This document shows positions 8,518 through 17,001 of a DNA stretch of 64,000 nt, piece after piece. Each line of letters opens with the position of its first letter. Positions within the stretch are counted from its first letter, which is position 1. The stretch spans positions 1,922,001 to 1,986,000 of the forward strand of contig NZ_CP018867.1 in NCBI RefSeq assembly GCF_002849895.1, read 5' to 3'. This DNA comes from Companilactobacillus alimentarius DSM 20249. GTDB lineage: Bacteria; Bacillota; Bacilli; Lactobacillales; Lactobacillaceae. The notes under the pieces were generated by a model. The model was not told the origin of the DNA and ran no database searches. It saw nothing but the letters and a program-made list of their open reading frames with translations. The position numbers were made by a program, and so were the translations under genes.

Positions 8518-9081
8518 TTATTGTTCTATTTTCTTAATGATCTTAGCTGGAACTCCACCAACTAAAACATTATCAGGAATATCTTTGGTAACTACAGCAC
8601 CAGCCGCAACTACTACACCATTACCGATAGTGATGCCAGGACAAATTGTGCAGTGACCACCAATCCAGACATCGTTGCCAATGGTGACTGATTTGCCGAT
8701 TCCTAGTCGTTGTTGGCGTCCTTTAGCTGTTAGTGGATGATTGACAGTATAAATATCGGTATTTGGTCCAATCCAAACATTGTTACCAATATTAACTGGT
8801 GCAATATCTAAGATGGTTAAATTGTAATTGGATAAGAAATTGTCGCCTACATGAATATTCTTACCATAATCCACGTTTAAATTGCTATGAACAATTAGAT
8901 TCTTACCAGCTGAACCGAAAATTTCACGTGCTTTAGATTCCTGTTTTTCAGGTTGATTCTCTGGGATAGCATTAAAATCTCGACATAGAGTAGCGGAATT
9001 TGTCTTCCTATTAGAAACAGCCGGATCTGTTAATTTATACCATTCACCATCTTCGAGTTTTTGTAGTTCACTTTTAGCCAT
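8518..9081 (-). CDS. Sugar O-acetyltransferase (maltose/galactoside acetyltransferase family)
   Basis: A 187-residue left-handed beta-helix acyltransferase. The N-terminal cap (LQKLEDGEWYKLTDP, followed by a helical region) is that of Maa/LacA enzymes. The hexapeptide repeats run from about residue 70 onward, with NVWIGPNTDIYTVNHP carrying the catalytic histidine, then IGNDVWIGGHCTICPGITIGNG and the terminal VVTKDIPDNVLVGGVPAKII. It transfers acetyl from acetyl-CoA to a sugar hydroxyl; the sugar is unknown. AGGAGG precedes the start. It follows an SDR gene by 12 nt, so the two are co-transcribed. A second paralogue lies at 62862. Confidence 0.88.
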   Translation of the reverse strand: MAKSELQKLEDGEWYKLTDPAVSNRKTNSATLCRDFNAIPENQPEKQESKAREIFGSAGKNLIVHSNLNVDYGKNIHVGDNFLSNYNLTILDIAPVNIGNNVWIGPNTDIYTVNHPLTAKGRQQRLGIGKSVTIGNDVWIGGHCTICPGITIGNGVVVAAGAVVTKDIPDNVLVGGVPAKIIKKIEQ

Positions 9082-9093
9082 TTGTAAATCCTC

Positions 9094-9822
9094 CTAATCT
9101 CCAGACATTGAAGCAATGCGCATTTCCATAATGCGAGCATTCTTTGATTGCTTGCAAACGAAAACCATTGAATCCGCTATGTCTTCGCTAGTCAACATGA
9201 TAGAGTTATTGTTCTCAGCAGTTGTTCTTCCGTGATTGATTTCAAATTGTGTATTCGTAGCCGAAGGATCCATACAACAAATTTTAATACCTTTTGGACG
9301 AAAAGCTTTATTAAGACTTTGAGCAAACCCACGGTTGGCAAACTTAGAAGCTGAATAAGCAGTTTCATCGCCATGACCATTAATACCTGTAACAGAAGAA
9401 GTGATAATAACCTGTCCTTCGTGACGTTCTACCATTTTTGGCAAAGTATGAAGGCAGATTGCGTAATCTCCACGCATATTGGTATTCATTAATCTGTCAT
9501 AATCATCCATAGAACTATCAAGAAAATCTTGGACGAGTCCAATTCCTGCATTAGCTATAAGAATGTCAATTTTACCAAACAATTTCATAGCAAGTTTAAC
9601 AACCTCAATTGACGTTTGTTCTTGAGTAATGTCACCGGCATAATATTTTGCCGTGATTCCATATTGTGAACATTCCTTACAAATCTTAGATAATTTATCT
9701 TCCGAACGAGCGGTTAAAACGAGATTTACTCCCTCATGTGCTAAGGCAATTGCAGTGGCCTTTCCAATCCCAGAAGAAGCACCTGTAATAATTGCTGATT
9801 TTCCATTAATTGATTTAAGCAT
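9094..9822 (-). CDS. Short-chain dehydrogenase/reductase
   Basis: A 242-residue classical SDR. TGASSGIG cofactor loop (about 14-21), ARSED after strand 2 (Arg favours NADP(H)), NAG in ANAGIG, catalytic serine in ITSSVTG, and Tyr-Ser-Ala-Ser-Lys are all visible, so it should be an active NADP-linked oxidoreductase. Substrate is unknown. Upstream is a promoter with a 19-bp spacer and a dyad, the hallmark of MerR-family activation, and downstream an acetyltransferase gene in the same operon. Confidence 0.85.
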   Translation of the reverse strand: MLKSINGKSAIITGASSGIGKATAIALAHEGVNLVLTARSEDKLSKICKECSQYGITAKYYAGDITQEQTSIEVVKLAMKLFGKIDILIANAGIGLVQDFLDSSMDDYDRLMNTNMRGDYAICLHTLPKMVERHEGQVIITSSVTGINGHGDETAYSASKFANRGFAQSLNKAFRPKGIKICCMDPSATNTQFEINHGRTTAENNNSIMLTSEDIADSMVFVCKQSKNARIMEMRIASMSGD

Positions 9823-9863
9823 AATAATTCCTTCTTTGATTTTATGAAACCTTTACATTTGTT

Positions 9864-9894
9864 ATGGTACTAGTTGAACTATGGTTTAAGTCAA
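9864..9894 (-). promoter_or_regulatory. MerR-type promoter with 19-bp spacer
   Basis: On the minus strand, TTGACT (-35) and TACCAT (-10) are separated by 19 bp instead of 17. A dyad TTAAAC-cata-GTTCAA overlaps the -35 and fills the first part of the spacer. This geometry is typical of MerR-family (NmlR/AdhR-like) activated promoters. It would drive the SDR-acetyltransferase operon. No merR gene lies next to it. Confidence 0.5.
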
Positions 9895-9958
9895 GAAAGG
9901 AATTAATTGAATACGAAAATCAATATTAAGTAAGTAAGGTTAAGCCCGAGGTTTAACG

Positions 9959-10001
9959 AAAAAAACTATCTATAAATTTTAATTTATTTTTAGTTAGATA
10001 G
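9959..10001 (-). terminator. Terminator of the broken permease gene
   Basis: On the minus strand, CTATCTA / TAGATAG arms followed by a run of T. The right arm overlaps the permease stop codon. Confidence 0.6.
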
Positions 10002-11412
10002 ATTTACGTGAAGTACTTTCAGTTGTCGTATTCCTTTTCTTCAAATATTCTTTTCCATAATAGACTACATAGCAGGCAATCAGGAAAGGAATCATATAAA
10101 AGAGAGCTGAACGTTGGTTAGGATCAAAGACAATCAAGACGCAGGATAAAAGACTCATGATAAAAGTAGCCCAAGGAACAACTGGATACCAAGGCGTTTT
10201 GAACTTTAATTCCGAAAGAGAATGTCCTGATTTGAGAAAACTCTTCCGAAAGTTGATTTCAGAAAGAGCAATTGCCATCCAGACGATAACGACAGCTAAT
10301 CCAGAGATGGAAACGAGGACTAAGTAAACTGTTGATGCAGCTACAACGCTGGAAACTAAGGCGAAGATTCCTCCAATCATACTGAGACAAAGGGCCAACA
10401 TTGGAACGTCGTGGGAGTTAGTTTTGGCATATTTTAGAGGAATCATCCCTTCATTAGCCAGAGACCAAAGCATTCTGGTTGAAGCATAGAGTCCAGAGTT
10501 GGCAGCGGATAAGATAGCGGTCAAAACGACAAAATTCATTAGGTCGCCAGCAAAGGGTAAGCCAATGCTTTTGAAGACGAGGACAAAGGGGCTTTGATTA
10601 ACTCCAGCTTTTTGCCAAGGAATCAAGGCTGACATAACAACGATACTACCGATGAAAAAGATAGCTAAACGTAATAAAGTCGTGTGAATTGCTCGAGGAA
10701 TATTTTTTCCGGGATCTTTAGTTTCGCCAGCAGTGACGCCGATTAATTCTGTACCGGAAAAAGCAAAGTTAACAGTCAACATGGTAGTAAAAACAGCTTT
10801 GAAGCCGTTGGGAAATAGACCATCCTTGAAGAGATTGGTAAATAATGGGGCGTGATTGACACCTTTGATCGGAATGATACCAAAAATTGCTAAAAAACCG
10901 ACGACTATAAAAACTACGATGGCAATAACCTTGATACTTGAGAATCAAAACTCTGTTTCAGCGAAGAACTTCACGGATAGGGCGTTAGAAATAAAGATGA
11001 CGGCCATAAACAGAGCACTCCATATCCAAGTTGGAGAGTTAGGAAACCACTGGCGCATAATCAATCCAGCTGCAGTAAATTCCGAACCTAATGCTACAGT
11101 CCAGGTCAACCAGTACAAAATGGCTACGGTAAAACCTGTTCCGGGTCCAATGTAATTTTTTGCATAGACGTGAAAAGAACCGGTCTCAGGCATGGCAACG
11201 GATAACTCGCCTAAACAAAGCATGACTAAATAGACCACGATTGCTCCGATCCCGTATGCCAAAATTGTGCCAATAGGACCGGCTTCATGGATAGTGTAAC
11301 CAGAGCTCAAGAAGAGTCCTGTTCCGATAACGCCACCTAAAGAAATCATGAATAAATGTCTAGCTTCCATGTTTCGTTTTAATTTAATATGAGTCTTTTT
11401 TGAAGTTTCCAC
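9994..11412 (-). pseudogene. mmuP: Amino acid permease (S-methylmethionine permease-like) with in-frame TGA
   Basis: An APC-superfamily (AAT family) permease of 472 codons interrupted by one stop. The N-terminal part has the classic [21 protein letters not shown] first helix. The frame then reads FAETEF-stop-FSSIKV at codon 156 (10945-10947); relatives have Trp here, so TGG has become TGA. All 54 codons between the stop and the next methionine are open and read as permease sequence, as does the rest (FSGTELIGVTAGETKDPGKN). It is divergent from mmuM, 114 nt away, which points to S-methylmethionine uptake. The 155-residue product would lack most helices, so the gene is probably inactive. Confidence 0.85.
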
Positions 11413-11526
11413 GTGCGACCACCTTGTATAATCTTTGAGATTAGAATAAAATTAGAAAAGTTTAATTTTTATAATAAACTACATTATTTTGTATGGCAAG
11501 GTACTAGTAGTATGGGAGATGTAAAT

Positions 11527-12474
11527 GTGAGTGATTTAATTTCAAAAGATTTGGAAAATAAAAAAGGTTTAGTTGTCGATGGGGCTATGGCGACCGAACT
11601 GGAGAAGCACGGTGTTAAAACTGATAATGACTTGTGGTCGGCAACGGCTTTGATTGAGAATCCAGAAGCCATTACCGCCGTTCACAAAAGTTATTTTCAA
11701 AATGGGGCTGACATTGCCATCACCAATACTTATCAAGCTAATGTAAAAAAGTTTATGGAACTTGGTTTAAGTGAAGAAGAAAGCAAGAATTTAATTGTTA
11801 AAGCTGTTGAATTAGCAAAAAAAGCTCGCAGTGAATACTTTGCGACACTTTCAAAAACAGAGCAATCAAAGAGACCATATCCGTTAGTTGCAGGAAGCGT
11901 TGGACCTTATGGAGCTTTTTTAGCTGATGGCAGTGAATATCGGGGCGATTATGATTTGACTGAGGCTCAATACCAAGCTTTTCATCGTCAAAGAATGGAG
12001 TTATTGGATTATGCGGGAGTGGACTTGTTTGCTTTTGAGACGCAACCTAACTTTAATGAAGCTAAAGCACTAGTTGATTTATTGACGGTTGAGTTTCCAG
12101 AACAACATGCATGGCTGACTTTCAGTGTCAAAGACAGTGAGACTTTATGTGATGGAACATCGCTATATGAAGCAATTCATTATTTTGACAATATTGAACA
12201 GATTTCAGCCATTGGAGTCAACTGCACTACTTTGGAAAATATCGGGGACATTGTTAAAAATATTCGTTCGGTGACAGATAAGAAGATTATCGTTTATCCA
12301 AATAATGGCGACATTTATGATCCAGTTACCAAAACTTGGCAAAAAAATCCTCAAGCAGATACTTTCAGTGATTTAGTACCAACTTGGTTGAGCGCTGGGG
12401 CTGATTTGATTGGGGGATGTTGTCGAACAACACCAGATGATATCAAACAAATTTCAAGAATCGTTAATCAATAA
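11527..12474 (+). CDS. mmuM: Homocysteine S-methyltransferase
   Basis: A 315-residue enzyme that methylates homocysteine with S-methylmethionine (or S-adenosylmethionine) to give methionine. GTG 11527 is chosen because GGGAG lies 8 nt upstream; the 38-codon in-frame extension to 11413 contains no family sequence. Family motifs: VDGAMATELEKHG at the start, DIAITNTYQAN, VAGSVGPYGAFLADGSEY, and the three zinc ligands, one in GVNCTT and two in GGCCRTTPDDI near the end. The divergent neighbour is a permease pseudogene, so external S-methylmethionine supply may be lost. Its own terminator follows. Confidence 0.92.
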   Translation: MSDLISKDLENKKGLVVDGAMATELEKHGVKTDNDLWSATALIENPEAITAVHKSYFQNGADIAITNTYQANVKKFMELGLSEEESKNLIVKAVELAKKARSEYFATLSKTEQSKRPYPLVAGSVGPYGAFLADGSEYRGDYDLTEAQYQAFHRQRMELLDYAGVDLFAFETQPNFNEAKALVDLLTVEFPEQHAWLTFSVKDSETLCDGTSLYEAIHYFDNIEQISAIGVNCTTLENIGDIVKNIRSVTDKKIIVYPNNGDIYDPVTKTWQKNPQADTFSDLVPTWLSAGADLIGGCCRTTPDDIKQISRIVNQ

Positions 12475-12484
12475 GATTAAAGAC

Positions 12485-12531
12485 AAATACCCGAGATAAA
12501 TCGCTAGTAACGATCTATCTCGGGTATTTAT
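12485..12531. terminator. Bidirectional terminator
   Basis: AAATACCCGAGATAAATCG / CGATCTATCTCGGGTATTT stem with a 7-nt loop between mmuM and the convergent nitroreductase gene. Confidence 0.88.
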
Positions 12532-12552
12532 GTAATATTGGAATTACAGTAT

Positions 12553-13011
12553 TTATTTAACGATATTAGTTTTGATTCGATCCATTGGTACTTCACGTGG
12601 AACAAATTTTTCAGAAGTTTGACCAATTGTTAAAGCGAAAACACCCTTGAAACCAGTGGGTAAGGTTTGGTTGGGAATTGATCCAACACAGGACATGTTA
12701 TAATTAGCGCCGAGTCCTTGATTTTCAGCGGCTAATTCCATGTTGTGGGCAATTGCACCAGCAGAAATATCTTCCATGGCATCAGGATCCTTAGCAGATA
12801 CGACGATAACGGTTGGAGCGTTATAGATACCGCTCATTTTATTAAGAATCTCAGAATTTTGAATGACGGTTAAACGATAATTGTCATATTCGCCCATACC
12901 AACGGGACTAGCATTGCCAGCCAATAAAATTTTATGAAGTTGTTTGTCAGTAATTTGACCGCTATATTGACGAACAGCTTTTCGTGAAATAATCATTTTC
13001 TCAGTTTCCAT
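12553..13011 (-). CDS. Small nitroreductase-family protein
   Basis: A 152-residue FMN-dependent nitroreductase-like protein, shorter than the usual 200 or so. ISRKAVRQYSGQ at the N-terminus is the FMN-phosphate contact motif. SPVGMGEYDNYRLTVIQN and AGAIAHNMELAAENQGLGANYN follow the family order. The usual C-terminal extension that covers the flavin of the other subunit is missing, as in the short Firmicutes subfamily. It would act as a homodimer and reduce nitro compounds or flavins with NAD(P)H. GGGAG lies about 12 nt before the ATG. Confidence 0.8.
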   Translation of the reverse strand: METEKMIISRKAVRQYSGQITDKQLHKILLAGNASPVGMGEYDNYRLTVIQNSEILNKMSGIYNAPTVIVVSAKDPDAMEDISAGAIAHNMELAAENQGLGANYNMSCVGSIPNQTLPTGFKGVFALTIGQTSEKFVPREVPMDRIKTNIVK

Positions 13012-13122
13012 ATAAAATCAACACTCCCTCACTTTTGTTTATAATTCTATGATAGTCTTTTTTAGATGATATTAATTGCTTAATTAACATTTAGAATAAA
13101 ACTTATGCGAATTAATATAAAC

Positions 13123-13357
13123 TGCCGTCGTCCGTTTGAATAGTGCTGTTATTAAAAAGCATATGTCTGAATCTATCTAGATAAAAGAGGAAATCTAGTC
13201 GGGAGCAAAATCCCTGTGATGGCTCAATAGCCAAATTATTCTTAGCAACTTGTTGCTTAGAATAAGACCGAGTTTTGAGATTTTGCGAACTGTGCAAAAG
13301 CTCAAAATCGTGTCGGCTATGTTCCAGCCAATCACAGGGATTTTGTGGACGACGGCA
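13123..13357. other. Highly structured intergenic element (candidate ncRNA or MITE-like repeat)
   Basis: Within the 497-nt gap between the nitroreductase and pepN. Perfect 11-bp terminal inverted repeats TGCCGTCGTCC (13123-13133) and GGACGACGGCA (13347-13357) enclose a 19-bp stem CAAAATCCCTGTGATGGCT (13206-13224) pairing with 13326-13345 (one bulge). A 6-bp stem ATAGCC/GGCTAT and two internal hairpins follow (13236-13265, 14 bp with one mismatch; 13273-13307, 7+6 bp with one mismatch). A small CTAGAT/ATCTAG hairpin lies at 13177-13198. No clear target-site duplication was seen at the ends. No convincing coding frame; the short frames inside look spurious. The nested structure fits a multibranched RNA on either strand or a small non-autonomous mobile element. 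Confidence 0.6.
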
Positions 13358-13508
13358 TCCTTATAATAAATATAAGAATCATAAACAAATTCCAAATTGA
13401 TTTTTTTTACGAAATTTGAGTATAACAGTTTCATTTTTTTTAAAAGTCGTATAAAGTTAATAGTATAGTAAATTAGAAGAATATTAAAAATTAATTAGAG
13501 GGCACAAT

Positions 13509-16037
13509 ATGACTGAAATAAAACATTTTTATGAAACATTTCATCCAGCACATTATGATATCTATCTTGATATCAATCGTGGCACTAAGAAAATCTCAGG
13601 TACAACTAAGATCAATGGTGACGCTCAAGAAAAAACGGTTCTAATTCATCAAAAGTATTTGAACATTCAATCCGTTGAAGCTGACGGGGAAGATGTTCCT
13701 TTCAAAGTTGATGATGAAAACGAAGGTATTCATATTGAACTCGAAAAAACCGGTGAAACTACTTTAACTATCACTTATGATGCTAAATTGACAGATTCAA
13801 TGATGGGTATTTATCCCTCATATTATGAATTGAATGGCGAGAAGAAACAGATTATCGGAACACAATTTGAAACGACTTTTGCTCGTCAGGCTTTCCCATG
13901 TGTCGATGAACCTGAAGCTAAAGCTAAATTTGATATTGCTATTAAATTCGACGAACAACCTGGCGAGACAGTTTTGGCTAATATGCCAGAAGTACGTGAA
14001 GAAAATGGCGTACATTACTTTGACACAACTGTTCGTATGTCTACATATTTGATTGCATTCGCTTTTGGTGATCTTCAATCTAAGAAAACTAAGACTAAGA
14101 GTGGCGTTGAAGTTGGAGTATTCGCTACTAAAGCTCACAAAGCTAAGGAATTAGACTTCACACTTGATATTGCTAAACGTGCAATTGAATTTTATGAAGA
14201 TTTCTATCAAACACCTTATCCACTTCCACATTCATGGCAATTGGCACTACCTGACTTTTCAGCTGGTGCAATGGAGAACTGGGGCTTGGTAACTTATCGT
14301 GAAGCTTACTTGTTGCTAGATCCTGACAATACTTCAATTGATACGAAGATGTTAGTGGCTACTGTGGTTACTCATGAATTGGCTCACCAATGGTTCGGTG
14401 ATTTGGTAACTATGAAGTGGTGGGACGACCTCTGGTTAAATGAAAGTTTCGCCAACATGATGGAGTATGTTGCAGTTGATGCATTAGAGCCTGACTGGCA
14501 CGTTTGGGAAATGTTCCAAACATCAGATGTTCCAGCTGCTTTACAACGTGATGCTACTGATGGAGTACAATCCGTGCACGTTGAAGTTCAAAATCCAGCT
14601 GAAATTGACGCCTTGTTTGATTCAGCTATCGTTTACGCTAAGGGTGCTAGAATGCTAGTAATGGTTCGTGCCTTGTTAGGAGACGACAACTTACGTAAGG
14701 GCTTGAAGATGTACTTTGAAGCTCATAAGTACAACAATGCCAAGGGTAGCGATCTCTGGGATGCCTTAGGTAAAGCTTCTGGCATGGATGTTGGTAAGAT
14801 TATGAACTCATGGCTAGAACAACCTGGTTATCCAGTTGTATCTGCTAGTGTAGTTGATGGCAAGTTGACTTTGTCACAACAACAATTCTTTATTGGTGAA
14901 GGAAAAGAACTTGGCCGTCAATGGCAAATTCCTTTGAACAGCAATTATGATGCTGCTCCTACAATTATGGCTGATAAAACCATTACTTTAGGTAATTACG
15001 ATAAGCTACGTAAAGAAAGTGGCAAGCCATTCCGCTTGAACGTTGGTAACAACTCTCACTTCATCGTTAAGTATGATGAGACTTTACAAAAGGATATTTT
15101 TGATAATATTGAAACAGTTGATACCATTTCACAACTTGGCTTACTACAAGATCTTCGTTTGTTAGCCGATGCTCGTCAGATTTCATACGCGGATGTTGTT
15201 CCAATGCTTGAAGGCTTCTCTGAAAGTGAATCTTCAACTGTCACAGCCGCAATGTATCGAATTGCTAATAATTTGAAGAAATTTGTGAAACCAGATAGCG
15301 CTGAAGAGAAAGCTTTGCAAGCCTTTTATGATAAATTAAGTGCTAAACAAGTTGCCCGCTTGGGATGGACACCTAAGGATAATGAATCAATTGACGATCA
15401 ATTGACAAGACCTTATGTTTTGAATGCAGCTTTGTATGCTAAGAATGAAAAAGCAGTTGTTGCAGCACATGATTTATTTACTGCCAACAAAGATGATTTG
15501 GCCAATTTGTCAGCTGATATTCGTTACTTAGTTTTGAGAAATGAAGTTAAGAATTATGGCAATGAACAATTAATCAACAGTTTGTTGAATGAATATAAGA
15601 CAACTTCTGACCCAAGTTATAAAGATGATTTGTCAGTGGCTATTCCAAGTACAACAGATGCTAAATTGATTGGTGAGATTGTTGATAAATTTGAAGATGC
15701 CGATACAATTAAGCCACAAGATCTACGTTCATGGTATCGTGGATTGTTGAACAACGATGCTGGGCAACAAGCTGCTTGGGATTGGATCAGAAATGATTGG
15801 CAATGGTTGGAAGATACCGTTGGTGGCGATATGGAATTTGCTACTTACATTACCGTTACATCGAACTCCTTCCATACGCCAAAACGCTTGGAAGAATTCA
15901 AGAAGTTCTTCGAACCTAAGATCAATACACCAGGATTGACTCGTGAGATCACAATGGATATCAGCATTGTAGAAACTAAAGTTAACCTAGTCGAAGATGA
16001 AAAAGAAGCTGTTAATGCAGCAATTGCTAAAGCTTAA
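13509..16037 (+). CDS. pepN: Aminopeptidase N (M1 family, lysyl aminopeptidase)
   Basis: An 842-residue zinc metallopeptidase of the length usual for lactobacillar PepN. The exopeptidase motif GAMENWG lies near residue 254, and the zinc site HELAHQWFGDLVTMKWWDD...NESFA near 289-315 gives HExxH-x18-E. The C-terminal helical ERAP1-like domain (about 520-840) is present and intact. It removes N-terminal residues from peptides in the cytosol, part of the proteolytic system that feeds amino acid needs in milk or dough. No signal peptide. A GAGGGCAC ribosome-binding site precedes the ATG, and a strong terminator follows; transcribed alone. Confidence 0.96.
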   Translation: MTEIKHFYETFHPAHYDIYLDINRGTKKISGTTKINGDAQEKTVLIHQKYLNIQSVEADGEDVPFKVDDENEGIHIELEKTGETTLTITYDAKLTDSMMGIYPSYYELNGEKKQIIGTQFETTFARQAFPCVDEPEAKAKFDIAIKFDEQPGETVLANMPEVREENGVHYFDTTVRMSTYLIAFAFGDLQSKKTKTKSGVEVGVFATKAHKAKELDFTLDIAKRAIEFYEDFYQTPYPLPHSWQLALPDFSAGAMENWGLVTYREAYLLLDPDNTSIDTKMLVATVVTHELAHQWFGDLVTMKWWDDLWLNESFANMMEYVAVDALEPDWHVWEMFQTSDVPAALQRDATDGVQSVHVEVQNPAEIDALFDSAIVYAKGARMLVMVRALLGDDNLRKGLKMYFEAHKYNNAKGSDLWDALGKASGMDVGKIMNSWLEQPGYPVVSASVVDGKLTLSQQQFFIGEGKELGRQWQIPLNSNYDAAPTIMADKTITLGNYDKLRKESGKPFRLNVGNNSHFIVKYDETLQKDIFDNIETVDTISQLGLLQDLRLLADARQISYADVVPMLEGFSESESSTVTAAMYRIANNLKKFVKPDSAEEKALQAFYDKLSAKQVARLGWTPKDNESIDDQLTRPYVLNAALYAKNEKAVVAAHDLFTANKDDLANLSADIRYLVLRNEVKNYGNEQLINSLLNEYKTTSDPSYKDDLSVAIPSTTDAKLIGEIVDKFEDADTIKPQDLRSWYRGLLNNDAGQQAAWDWIRNDWQWLEDTVGGDMEFATYITVTSNSFHTPKRLEEFKKFFEPKINTPGLTREITMDISIVETKVNLVEDEKEAVNAAIAKA

Positions 16038-16085
16038 TAGCTTGATATTATTAAATTGAAATCACGCTTTTTTTGAGTATTAAAG

Positions 16086-16127
16086 AAGGCCCGTATAATA
16101 GCCGTCAAGACTATTATACGGGCCTTT
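16086..16127 (+). terminator. Rho-independent terminator of pepN
   Basis: Perfect 16-bp stem AAGGCCCGTATAATAG / CTATTATACGGGCCTT with a 9-nt loop. Confidence 0.88.
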
Positions 16128-16170
16128 AATTATGCCTGAAATTGTATTTAATATAGTTTTAACTATAAAA

Positions 16171-16184
16171 TTAATCTAGCCTAA
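16171..16184 (+). promoter_or_regulatory. Candidate MntR/DtxR-type operator
   Basis: TTAATCTAGCCTAA is an imperfect dyad (TTA-nn-CTAG-nn-TAA) resembling DtxR/MntR-family boxes. It sits just upstream of the likely -35 (TTGTAC, 16193) of the manganese ABC operon. Assigned by pattern only. Confidence 0.4.
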
Positions 16185-16227
16185 CAAAAATATTGTACCA
16201 GTATTAAGTATATGCTATTGTATAGAT

Positions 16228-16244
16228 ATGGCGAATATCGCCAT
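16228..16244 (+). promoter_or_regulatory. Inverted repeat at the mts transcription start
   Basis: ATGGCGA-ata-TCGCCAT, a perfect 7-bp inverted repeat just after the likely -10 (TATTGT, 16216) and before the GGAGG of the ATPase gene. It could be an operator or a 5' mRNA hairpin. Confidence 0.4.
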
Positions 16245-16260
16245 GGAATGGAGGCTCTTT

Positions 16261-17001
16261 ATGCTTACAGTTAAGAACCTCACTGTCGCTTATGATGACA
16301 CACCAGTATTTTCTGATGTTGCCGTTAATTTTAACGCGGGTAAGATAACTGGAATCATTGGACCGAACGGTGCAGGAAAATCGACCTTGATCAAAGCTAT
16401 TTTAAATTTGATTAAAGTAAAGCAAGGTCAAGTTGATTATGACGGAAAGTCAATTAAGTCAGTACAAAAGAGTATTGCTTACGTTGAACAGAGAAAGGAT
16501 CTCGATTTAACTTTTCCAATTGATGTCTTTGATTTGGTATTGACAGGAACCTACGGAAAGTTAGGCTTGTTTAAAAATCCTGGGAAGACAGAAAAACAAG
16601 CTAGTCGAGAAGCTTTAAAACAAGTTTCCTTGAGTGAATTTTCTAAACGCCAGATTGGGAATCTCTCGGGTGGACAATTACAACGGGTCTTTGTAGCTCG
16701 GGCAATCGTTCAACAAGCCGAGATTATTATTTTGGATGAACCTTTTGTCGGAATTGATCTTCAAAGCGAAACGGCAATCATGTCGATTTTAAAACAATGG
16801 CGTGACGCTGGAAAAACTATTATCGTTATTCACCATGATTTGAATAAAGTTACGAAGTATTTTGACGACTTAGTAGTCTTGAATCATGGAATCGTTGATT
16901 TTGGACCTACAAAAGAAGTTTATAATCCACAAAATATTGAACGAGCCTTTAGTGCAGATCTTTCTTCGGTCCTTTTTACAGGAAAGGCGGGTGTGCAGTG
17001 A
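16261..17001 (+). CDS. mtsC: Manganese/metal ABC transporter ATPase
   Basis: A 246-residue ABC ATPase from ATG 16261, six nt after GGAGG; the upstream in-frame start lies within the operator repeat. Walker A GPNGAGKST (about 34-42), Q-loop YVEQRKDLD, signature LSGGQLQRV (about 135), Walker B IIILDEPFVGID and the switch histidine in VIHHDL are all present. It powers the metal-uptake complex formed with the next two genes, whose binding protein is PsaA-like and points to Mn. The ATPase-permease-binding protein order is that of lactobacillar mtsCBA. Stop and next start overlap (TGATG). Confidence 0.88.
   Translation: MLTVKNLTVAYDDTPVFSDVAVNFNAGKITGIIGPNGAGKSTLIKAILNLIKVKQGQVDYDGKSIKSVQKSIAYVEQRKDLDLTFPIDVFDLVLTGTYGKLGLFKNPGKTEKQASREALKQVSLSEFSKRQIGNLSGGQLQRVFVARAIVQQAEIIILDEPFVGIDLQSETAIMSILKQWRDAGKTIIVIHHDLNKVTKYFDDLVVLNHGIVDFGPTKEVYNPQNIERAFSADLSSVLFTGKAGVQ

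Noticed and set aside
10945..10947. TGA in mmuP as selenocysteine or recoded Trp
   Set aside because: No selenocysteine insertion-type hairpin seen nearby, relatives have Trp here, and TGA is used as a normal stop in several genes of this window.
10856..11155. Plus-strand frame of about 99 codons over the permease
   Set aside because: Antisense shadow of the conserved permease sequence.
13112..13434. Two short minus-strand frames inside the structured element
   Set aside because: Overlapping frames with no ribosome-binding site; they follow the inverted repeats and have no protein-like composition.
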